DNA from: Topomyia yanbarensis
Taxonomy: Eukaryota > Arthropoda > Insecta > Diptera > Culicidae
Assembly: GCF_030247195.1 (NCBI RefSeq)
Contig: NC_080672.1
Location: 87,689,113 to 87,753,112, forward strand
Reading direction: 5' to 3'
DNA length: 64,000 bases
Under the pieces are notes generated by a model, which was not told the DNA's origin, ran no database searches, and was given only the letters and a program-made list of their open reading frames with translations. Positions 55,901-64,000 of this stretch are shown here, in pieces. The position numbers were made by a program, and so were the translations under genes. Position 1 is the stretch's first letter. Each line of letters opens with the position of its first letter.

Positions 55901-58680
55901 TTGATAGCATCGAACAAAATTAATCAATCTTGAAATCAACCAAACTTCGCCACTCTGACCTCCACTGAGTACACGGCATAATACAGTGAAGTACAAACTC
56001 CACAAGGACCCGGCCAAGCTTTCATTTCAAACGGCATCAAATTCCTCTGGAAATTGACTCTAATTTAGCGAAGTTGTCTGAAATGGCAAACAATTACAAA
56101 CTTCCTAATACGTTGCAGGAATCCAAATTTATTATTCCCTTCTTGGGAGCCGAAGTCGACCGCTCCATTCTCCCCTTCTTTCTTCCCCACCATCAATCGT
56201 GAGCATCTATTAATTTGATTTAAATTGATTATCGACTGATTGAACTGACGCGATCGCACGCCACTGGGTAATCTACAGCCTTGTTAGCAGCGTCCGTTTA
56301 GCACAGTCTCGGTCTCGTCGATGACTGACCCATATTTGAATTGTTTTTGTAAGCGATAAATTTCCGTTTGCCAATCCATACCTATAAAGTTGGGTGGGTG
56401 GCTGGCTGGCTGGGTGGAATGGAAAGGTTGGCGAGCAAAGAAAAGCCTCGGCGAAATTCTGCCGCACTTACCGGCCGCAGCTGCCAGCGGAAGGTCGGAG
56501 AAAGATTGGCAGCTGGCGCAGGCAGGAAAAAAATGCTATACTCTCCTTCCCCCGTTACAGGAGCTCCCTGCTGGACCCTTGCTCGGTGACGATAGTGGTG
56601 ATGCCGATGGTGAAAGGGCGATAACGAAGGTGAAGCAGCAAGACGTGATAAATTAAATTAAATGAGTGTGTAACTTTGAAGGCTCTGTTTTTCTGGGTTA
56701 TTGGAGCCGTTGTGCTATCGAGCAGATCTAGTTGTCTTTTTGTGGGGCATTGGTTCGTGAGTTTTGCACTGACGATGATTAATCAAGTCGGGAATGTCTT
56801 ACTCCGCGTAATCCGTTGGTATTTTAACGGGGAGATGGTTGTTTTTTCGCAAATCGATGATTCCAAGTTATTGGAGAGAAGAATCATAAACTTTGTGCGA
56901 ATGAGAATAGGTTGGCATAGATTAATTGTGGTACATTTGAACACTGATTGGATCTAATCAAATCTAACTTTTATGAGTTTTGTGTACTGTGTGCGTGACC
57001 GTGGATCGTGCTTCTTTGCAGTATTGTCAGAATTCGTTAACTTAATAAATAATCAGCTTTCTCAACATTATCTATTTTGACCAGTTACTGCATTGTTCCT
57101 TTTTAAATTATAACATGAGTATGAGTGGCGCTTCTAGGCTCTTATAATTCTTAAACTGGAACAGGTATGTTCTACCTTTAAATTTCATTGCAAGGGTTAT
57201 CACAAAGCTTTCCACTCCTCGTTTTATACATAGATGCACTAACAATTCATCTTTCGATCAAATTCACGAATCATTTTGAAGCTAAATTAGAAACCAGTAA
57301 ACTTCAAATATTAACGCTACATGGACGACCCATAAAAACTCAAACGCCAAGAGAATATTAAACGGCCATATCTATCAAACCGACACGGTTCCCACGTCAG
57401 TTGGTGCGCAGAACATCACGCAGGCGGAGGCGCACTCCGAATCCGTGAAATGCCCATCAGCCAAATTCTCAGTTCGTGACGGAAGTTTTCCACCCGTCAT
57501 CATCCACCCATCATTAGAGGGTACGGATGATGGTCGTCCTCCCGATCAGCAGCCCATCAACGACCGCAGCAGCCAAATGCTTTAAACTAATCAAAGAAAA
57601 GCAAAAGCTAACTGCTGGATGGCAGCCGACATACAGAGTGGGTTGGGAATCCTCCCTCACGCTTACTGCCCGAAGTAATCCGATGCAATCGAACAAAAAA
57701 AAAAACGCGAACAAAAAGAAAATAGAAAATGCTAGATTGAGCCGGCTCCATTTTCGTTTGTTTATTCCCGGTCATGTTTTCACTATCTAAACCACTTCGG
57801 GTTAATCCGTGGAAGCGGCCTGACAGCTGTGTATTGCTCATTACACTGCGATTAGAGTATCCGTTCCGTGACGTTCCCGCGAGAGTCCGCGAAATTGGAC
57901 CGAAATCGTGACCGTTTTAGCATAGATTTAAGGAACTGGCATGGTAATTAGCATTTCCCTTCTGGAAGCATCATCACGAGGTTCGATCGTCATTTTACGC
58001 GCGCGTAATTGTTTTTGAAATATCATCTGATCCCGGAGGGTGCAACGCGGACATCGGCGGCTCCGGTACCAGAGACTTTCCCTTTTTTCGCACGTCAAAT
58101 TAAGTTTCACTTCACGACTGCAACCATCGACCACATCCACACGATTCCGCAGCCCAGTCCAACGCCCTTGAACTTGAACCTGTGGTCCTGGTTTCGAAGC
58201 TATATGCAGCAGCACGGTGCGTCAAAGTGCTGTCGCTTTCGATGCCGCCCCCTCCATTCCACCACGTGATTCCAGCCGATACCGTCCCCCGCGGAAGGCA
58301 GTAAATCATAATGATGGCTATTAGAGCCCAAGTATAATTGTCCGAAATGTTGCTCCGGCACGGCGGCAGTCAAGGTACGGTATGGTGTGTCTGTTTGCCT
58401 GTGCTCAAGTTTCTTCGAAAGTTGCCAGGCTAGAAAGTGAAGGAAGTGGCGAATGTTTGTTTGTAGATGCGATAATTGCAATGGAGGTGAAATACATTAA
58501 ATTGTATCAGAAATGTAGCAAACTTTGGTTTATCGTTTAGGAAGAAATCAGAAAATAATTTTTAATTTTTAATCCAATTGCTCTAATTTCTTCAAGCTCG
58601 ACAGTAGAAAAGAGCAATACATTTTTAGAAATATTTATGTTTTTTTGGTTTCACATGCAGTACTCGACAAACAACACTAA
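55901..58680. other. Unique GC-richer region, candidate regulatory DNA
   Basis: Stretches 56060-56660 and 57360-58480 have even composition, GGCTGGCTGG-type simple sequence near 56390-56410 and no transposon features. Overlapping ORFs on both strands (up to 95 codons) have no domain, and no ATG context or splice pattern makes one stand out. The intervening 56960-57350 is AT-rich. It is best viewed as conserved-looking intron DNA. Confidence 0.35.
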
Positions 58681-58689
58681 CGAGACATG

Positions 58690-59240
58690 CAAAATGCTCC
58701 ATCATTGACATAGCGTTAGGCCTAATTTGAAATATTTCAAAGTTGTCATTGCAACATCGTTTCCCTCGTTGCAGAAAGGTGTCCATAGTTTAGCAAATCT
58801 TTTGACCGATTTTATCGGAAAGTCTTGTTTACGCATTATTGGTCACAGTTTATTTCGTTTAATTGAATCGTACGCTGCCTTAAAATCCAAATAATGACTG
58901 CGGGTGGATCGAATATGACGAGAACCGAAAAATCCAAGCATGGGTCCAAGCTTTTGGATCCATGAAAAGATGCCGGGATGCGATTATGGTGCTCTAGCTT
59001 CCTTTTTTCTAGAAATTCATATATATTTTGGGAGTGTTCTCGCAGAAACCGTATCACTACTAACTCTTAATTGTTGATCCTCAGTTAGTGCAACACGACA
59101 GCTGATGCAAACCAGCCATGCAAAATGCTCCTTTACTAGAATAGCGCCAGGTCTAATTTAAAATGTTTCAAAGTGTTTTATAATAACTTCGCTTCACTCA
59201 TTACAGAGAGCTATCCATTGTGTAGAAAAGCTTTGAAACG
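58690..59240 (-). pseudogene. LINE reverse-transcriptase fragments, two overlapping copies
   Basis: On the minus strand at about 58850-58900 the frame reads DFKAAYDSIKRNK, an RT catalytic block (first Asp in DF). The segment 58686-58795 (CATGCAAAATGCTCC, TTTCAAAGTTGT) is repeated at 59114-59235, so two diverged pieces of one element lie in tandem. Frames are broken throughout. Homologous sequence on the other side of the mariner (61640-61870) suggests a larger LINE in minus orientation. The clade is not assigned. Confidence 0.55.
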
Positions 59241-59291
59241 ACGCTTCTGTACGTCGTCGGTGACGGAGCATTCCATTTAACCCTTAGTAAC

Positions 59292-60591
59292 TAAAGGTCG
59301 AACACGAAATTATTGCGACACATTCAACAGGGCATAACTTTTTTACCATTGGGTAAAAATCAACCAAATTTTGCACACTTTCTCATTGATGTGTATTGTT
59401 TACATACTGTCAAACTCGAAGTCGTGTTTTTCGATTCAACGAAAATGGAGGTGAACCAACGCGAGTCGAGAGAACAAATTCTTTCCAAACGCCTGGAATT
59501 TCCTGACCTGTCGCACCGGCAGTTGGGAAAAATGTTGAACATTCACCATTCAACCGTCTCCAGAGTGTTGAAGCGGTTCCAAGAGCGGTTGACGTTGGAC
59601 CACGGCAAAGGAGCTGGAAGAAAACCGGGACCGGAGAACAAAAAGACGGAGGGAAAGGTGAAGCGGATGATTAAAGCAAATCCCAACGTCTCAAGCCGTG
59701 ATTTGACTAAAAAGATCGGCATGTCGCAGAGCTACGTCCAGAATGCAAAGAAGAGAGCTGGACTACATACATACAAGGTACAGAACTTCCCAAACCGCGA
59801 TGAGCGGCAACAATCGACGGCCAAAACACCGGTACGGAAGCTCTACGAGAAGATGCTGACAAAATATGGCTGCTGTGTGATGGACGACGAAACGTATATA
59901 AAAGCCGATTTTAAGCAAATTCCGGGATTGGAGTTTTTCACCGGCAAGAGCAAGTTCTATGTGGACGACAAATTTAAGAAGAAGAAAATGTCGAATTTCG
60001 CCTCCAAATATCTCATTTGGCAGGCCATCTGCTCTTGCGGACTGAGGAGTGAGCCTTTCGTGACAAAGGGCACAGTAAATGGCGAGATCTACAAATCTGA
60101 GTGCCTCGAGAAGCGCCTTTTGCCGTTCTTGCAGCAGCACGACGAAGCTCCGCTGTTTTGGCCAGATTTGGCATCATGCCACTATTCTAAAAGTGTCCTG
60201 GAGTGGTATGAGGCCAATTCTGTTCATTTTGTTCCAAAGGACATGAATCCGCCAAACCGTCCGGAGCTGTGGCCGGTGGAGCAGTACTGGGCAATGATGA
60301 AGCGGGAATTTCGGAAGAGCAAGAAGACAGTCAAAGACGAGAAGGACATGTTAAGAAAATGGAAAAAAACTGAGAAACTAGTACCGGATGACACTTAAAG
60401 ACTTTGATGGAGGGCATCAAGCGAAAATGCGTTCAATTTTACACTCAAGGCTCCATCGATTAACTTTTCTTTTGATTTTTGAAGTAAATATATGTATAAA
60501 ACTACCCTAAATTTTTTGTTTTGATTTTAAACATTATAAGAAAATTGGCATGACATTTTAGGTGTCGCAATAATTTCGTGTTAGCCCTTTA
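59292..60591 (+). mobile_element. ITmD37E-type transposon, nearly complete
   Basis: Terminal inverted repeats of about 27 bp: TAAAGG and AACACGAAATTATTGCGACA at the left, exactly mirrored at the right (GTCGCAATAATTTCGTGTT). TA dinucleotides lie just outside both ends. Length is about 1.3 kb, usual for this family. One transposase gene fills the interior. Of all DNA transposons in the window this is the youngest-looking. It sits within minus-strand LINE debris. Confidence 0.85.
59445..60398 (+). CDS. Mariner-family transposase, DD37E type, C-terminus lost by a 1-nt frameshift
   Basis: The start at 59445 (MEVNQRESREQILSKR) is preferred over an ATG 44 codons upstream because the upstream part lies in the non-coding TIR-proximal leader. 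The 317 codons include two helix-turn-helix regions (residues 22-44 and 82-106), which bind the terminal repeats. A DDE catalytic domain follows, with D147 (VMDDET), D241 (FWPDLASCHY) and E279 (WPVEQYW). There are 37 residues between D241 and E279, the DD37E spacing of the mosquito ITmD37E family. All three catalytic residues are present. After ...PDDT a stop arises where one T seems lost from a TTT run. The next frame stays open to a TAA at 60461-60463, so about 22 C-terminal residues are missing. It cuts and pastes its own element in the nucleus; activity of this copy is doubtful. Confidence 0.85.
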   Translation: MEVNQRESREQILSKRLEFPDLSHRQLGKMLNIHHSTVSRVLKRFQERLTLDHGKGAGRKPGPENKKTEGKVKRMIKANPNVSSRDLTKKIGMSQSYVQNAKKRAGLHTYKVQNFPNRDERQQSTAKTPVRKLYEKMLTKYGCCVMDDETYIKADFKQIPGLEFFTGKSKFYVDDKFKKKKMSNFASKYLIWQAICSCGLRSEPFVTKGTVNGEIYKSECLEKRLLPFLQQHDEAPLFWPDLASCHYSKSVLEWYEANSVHFVPKDMNPPNRPELWPVEQYWAMMKREFRKSKKTVKDEKDMLRKWKKTEKLVPDDT

Positions 60592-61870
60592 TTAGCTTCA
60601 GTTCTGCTAAAATCAGTGGAATTCTACACTTTTTAGACTCTTAAGCTTATGGTAAATCATATCCAAATCCCAAATCATCATTGTTGGCGAACAATGCGGG
60701 TGTTTCAAATAATTGCAAACTTCTGTGTTGGATCTTTGGTCAACCCAATCCGTTGTACTTATGGGAGTGTTACTGAGTCGGGACCTTCTGTTAAGTAAGT
60801 ACCACATCAACACTTTCTTTCTTTCTTTCATGTTACGGTAAAGATGGTTGTGGCCAGCAATGGTGGTTCTCAGGCGAAATTCTCGGTTGGACTGGATCAA
60901 TTGTTATTCCCAAACAATGCTCCTCAAGTAGTCTGGCTGGAAATGAGAGCCATCAGTCGAAGTATACCGTGCTTACGCAACGCAACGCAACTTCTGTATT
61001 GGATCTTTGGCCGTAACTTTCCGTATAAGCGTGTTCGGGTTCCGACGTGAAATCAAAGATCAGGCTCTCCGTTGCACATGATTTTCGCTGATATTTGTTA
61101 CGTGATTCGCGCTACATGCTTAACTCCAGTATAGTTTGAGTCTGAGTATCAGCGATTTGTGTAAGGAAAGGTTTTGTGCGCTACGGGATTTTATCTACTC
61201 GCAAATCGTAGAAAGTTCTGTTCGAAGCCGCGACACGCGTTTTTTTACATCTTCACACCATCAACACATGTCACTAGTGTTCCAAGATATATGAAATCGT
61301 CGACAACCTCGTACCGTACCCCACCTATTTCTATCTTTAAACTGCCTCGTTCTCCATGTCTTGTCCGAGGCAATAGTCAGTCTGATTCTTACAGCTTCCC
61401 GTTTAAAAGACTTTTTTCACTGCTTTGCGGTCGACTCCAACATTGTCGATGTTGTCCGCGAAGTCAAAAATCAAGTGTGATCGTGTGGTGATAGTTCCGT
61501 TCATTTGCACACCAGATTTTCGTTTCGCACCTTCAAGTTCTAAATTGAACAACACTTTGGTCGTTGCTTCGCCCTGCTTCAATCGATCTAATTTGACACA
61601 CGAGTTGGCCAGCTATTTTGTCGCTTGCGTTTGATGTTTCCAGCAATTGCATATGAATCGATGAGCTTTATCGATTTTGGCGGAAAGTTATGGTCAGGGC
61701 ATTATTTGTCACTGTTCGTTTCGTTCAACTGAATCGTACGTTGTTTCAAAATCCACAAACAAATAATAACTTACGGTTGGTCGTGAATAACGAGAATCGA
61801 ACAGTTCAAACTGTTTTGGATCCACGAAATAATTCCGGGGCTCGAATATAGTATTCTAGAGATACTAGCA
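60592..61870 (-). pseudogene. LINE reverse-transcriptase remnant
   Basis: Minus-strand blocks: YYLFVDFETTYDSVERNEQ near 61710-61770 (RT first Asp), LDRLKQGEATTKVLFNLELE near 61550-61600, and RSHLIFDFADNIDNVGVDRK near 61430-61490, where the family has FADD. KTRVAASNRTFYDLRVDK is near 61190-61240. The 95-codon frame at 60613-60900 may be its 3' part. The D-to-N change and many stops show it is dead. The same family is seen at 58690-59240. Clade uncertain. Confidence 0.6.
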
Positions 61871-62600
61871 GACCCCTCCCCCCCTTTTTTCTAGTTATCC
61901 TTTGACATTTTAGGAAAATTCTCAAAGAAACTGAGTCGTTATTTATACAAGCTTCTGAAAAGTGAACATTTTTCTCTCGATCTGCAGCTGTAGTCTTCTG
62001 TAATCAGAAATGGTTGTGGAAATCGATAGACCTCGGTTTTCGAATTGCTTAAACTTATTCCCGAATTATTCGATTTTTCTCATTGTTCAACCGTAATTCC
62101 TCGGATAATGCGGGAATTACGTTCTATAATCACAATGTTGGAAATTAAAAAAGTAGGACTTTCATTTGCATCATCAAAATTTGGAAGTTGCCATATAGGA
62201 TTTTACCGACATTTTGAATTTAATATTAAAATATGATTTTTCGAATAAATATTCACCACTGGAAAGCTGATACCTGTAGTGGATAAATCGTCAGTAAACC
62301 GTAGTGCTTGCGTTATTGTAGCATATAATAGAAGCTAATCGTCCAACAGCTTAAGTATCTTTAGCAAAGTATTTCGGCCTATTCAGAAATAATCGTTTAT
62401 GATGGTAGTTTAGAATTGTTCAACATTCTACCAAAATGTCAATTTCTTACCATATTTCGTATAAACTGTACTGCGCAAAAATACTTCAAAGGTCCGAATT
62501 ATCTAAACCTTGGTCCAATTCGGACCTTCCATATCTTATCGATTTTTTTTGCAATAGAAGTAAACTGAAACCCAATCCTTGTACTTTATGTTGCTTTATA
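61871..62600. other. AT-rich sequence, nothing recognised
   Basis: No gene or inverted repeat was seen. It forms the left flank of the insertion that carries the palindrome. Confidence 0.4.
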
Positions 62601-63152
62601 CTTAATTTGGATGTGTTACTATGTTTTAATTGCCGCAAGGTTCTACTGTATCGATTTTGTTGGCTATTTTCGGCAAATTTGAGACTAAGAGAAACGAAAG
62701 CAATGAAATTGAAAGACGGATAGGTATTCTAGAGCGAATCAGTTATAAACTTAGAACGGAAAACTAGAACTAGGCAGGCTCATATGGGCATGATCGAAAG
62801 GAAATGTGAAGAATTTTTTGCCTTCTGCAGAGTAGGAGTTGGGCGTTTCACCCAAGTCTACCGCATGGTCTATGGTAGAACATAACTCATCATCATGTTT
62901 TACCGCCGACGCCGGCGTAAAACATGATGATGAGTTATGTTCTACCATAGACCATGCGGTAGACTTGGGTGAAACGCCCAACTCCTACTCTGCAGAAGGC
63001 AAAAAATTCTTCACATTTCCTTTCGATCATGCCCATATGAGCCTGCCTAGTTCTAGTTTTCCGTTCTAAGTTTATAACTGATTCGCTCTAGAATACCTAT
63101 CCGTCTTTCAATTTCATTGCTTTCGTTTCTCTTAGTCTTAATTTGGATGTGT
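62601..63152. repeat. Insertion bounded by 16-bp direct repeats
   Basis: CTTAATTTGGATGTGT occurs at 62601-62616 and 63137-63152. Between them lie 65 bp of single-copy sequence and the palindrome at 62682-63138. The repeat looks like a target-site duplication of LINE-driven insertion or a template-switch scar. Confidence 0.75.
62682..63138. repeat. Perfect palindrome, 222-bp arms, 13-nt spacer
   Basis: The left arm is 62682-62903, the right arm 63138-62917, and the spacer CGCCGACGCCGGC is 62904-62916. Comparing the arms base by base I found no mismatch. Two 76-codon ORFs on opposite strands (62751-62981 and 62839-63069) encode the same peptide except across the spacer. This is a consequence of the symmetry and not evidence of a gene. 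An RNA crossing it would fold into a 222-bp duplex. Confidence 0.9.
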
Positions 63153-63339
63153 AAAATGAAAAGTTAACTTTGATTTGTAAAACTTTGTAGTAAATGAACT
63201 GTATAAATTAGAAGGGTGCGCGACGTTAGGTACATATATATTAGGAATAATGAACGATTTGCATAATATACGTTGGGCACAATGGACGATAGGACAAATT
63301 CACAATAATTCAAACATTTTGTCCTGTCACCAAGTTAGT
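63153..63339. other. AT-rich flank
   Basis: No features. AGGGTGCGCGACGTTAGG near 63212 is the only unusual text. Confidence 0.4.
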
Positions 63340-63830
63340 GTCGGATTCTGAAGAGACGAAGTCGAAGCGCAAATTCCATAGCTAATTTAGGTATAGGTTT
63401 TGTGCCCAATCGCGCAAACGGGGTTTTGCCCAATTTTCTCCATAACCCTCCGGAAATCGCGCAAATGGCCCACTGAACGAGCAGCCGCTGATGCGCTAGC
63501 ACGATTTCGCTAGATTTTCAGAGCAGCATGTACTCAGTGCACTAGTGCGATTTCCGGAAGGTTAATGAAGGAAAATTGGTTTTCACCCAAATTTTTCTTC
63601 TAAGGGAGAAATATAGCATAATGCATAATTCGCACTGGCTTGCCAAGCCGGATCAAATGTTTCGATTTCAGTAGCTCTCATCAGCTTAAAATGAACTCTT
63701 TAGAGTTCGTTTTTTGGGCTAGCGTCAATCCAGCGCCAGTTTAGTCGTGTCACTAAGTGTGGGTTGGATTCTGATGAGACGAAGCTGGAACGAATATTCC
63801 ATAACTAATTTATAATTCCCAAAATATAAA
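63340..63830 (+). repeat. Dispersed repeat R1, copy 2
   Basis: GTTAGTGTCGGATTCTGAAG at about 63345 recurs at 63755 (GTGTGGGTTGGATTCTGATG), so the repeat has an internal duplication of about 410 bp. ACCCAAATTTTTCTTCTAAG near 63587 matches ACCTAAATTTTTCTCCTCAG near 18135. Related to 17740-18163. No coding capacity. Confidence 0.55.
63443..63565 (+). mobile_element. 123-bp MITE, family 2, copy C
   Basis: TAACCCTCCGGAAATCGCGC at the left and GTGCGATTTCCGGAAGGTTAA at the right are inverted copies. The core GAGCAGCCGCTGATGC is shared with copies A and B. It is inserted in repeat R1 between TTTTCTCCA and TGAAGGAAAA. Confidence 0.75.
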
Positions 63831-64000
63831 AGTATCGGACATTTGACAACCTCAAAACAATAATCATTGAACGGAATAATTAATATAATTAAACAATGAT
63901 AAATATTACGGATAGATAAAGGAGATAATTGATATAAAACAGCAATACTCGCATATTCGCTGAATGAATAATAAAATGTATCCTTCTTTCTTTCATGAGC
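63831..64000. other. AT-rich end of window
   Basis: No feature supported. Confidence 0.5.

Noticed and set aside
62751..63069. Two 76-codon ORFs on opposite strands with nearly identical proteins
   Set aside because: They are the same DNA read through a palindrome. Symmetry, not coding selection, explains the match.

Overview
This is eukaryotic, repeat-dominated DNA that fits a culicine mosquito best, probably Aedes. The base composition is AT-rich. There are four copies of a tRNA-derived SINE resembling the Aedes Feilai family, and a DD37E mariner-like (ITmD37E) element of the kind described from mosquitoes. Jockey-like and RNase H-bearing non-LTR retrotransposons and many short inverted-repeat elements (MITEs) are also present. 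No bacterial-style genes, rRNA, functional tRNA or CRISPR array is visible. The species is inferred from repeat content, not from a recognised host gene.

Host gene signal is sparse. At 4.3-5.8 kb a GC-richer block looks like a leader plus a short first coding exon (ATG 5694, donor after 5760). At 15838/15839 a long pyrimidine tract and acceptor are followed directly by a donor consensus (TTTCAG|GTGAGT), in the phase that fits that exon. This could be a recursive splice (ratchet) site, or a short alternative exon ending in TAG. If the gene is real, most of the window is one very long plus-strand intron whose later exons lie outside it. Unique GC-richer islands at about 15.8-16.8, 29.6-30.9, 42.4-44.1 and 56.1-58.5 kb are candidate regulatory DNA.

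The rest is layered transposon debris. 6-9 kb: a MITE inside a MITE, then a broken Tc1/mariner-superfamily transposon containing a LINE fragment. 9.4-12.2 kb: LINE ORF1 and endonuclease remnants. 13.1-13.9 kb: an inverted-repeat element. 18.2-21.9 kb: a large foldback-like element with ACACGG-rich arrays and 116-bp tandem repeats, enclosing a TTAA-flanked element that itself encloses a GC-rich palindrome. 23.8-27.1 kb: a minus-strand Jockey-type LINE interrupted by two MITEs. 27-31.6 kb: three SINEs, one split by a MITE. 35.0-35.9, 39.1-40.3 and 40.6-40.9 kb: inverted-repeat elements. 41 kb: an intact SINE with target-site duplication.

45.8-48 kb: a dispersed repeat in three copies with a dead mariner between two of them. 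50.4-52.7 kb: a composite inverted-repeat element. 52.9-55.9 kb: a plus-strand RNase H LINE broken by three or more insertions. 58.7-61.9 kb: minus-strand RT fragments flanking a nearly intact DD37E transposon. 62.68-63.14 kb: an apparently perfect palindrome with 222-bp arms. Retrotransposon reading frames resume across several insertions, so insertion order and target-site duplications can be read directly.
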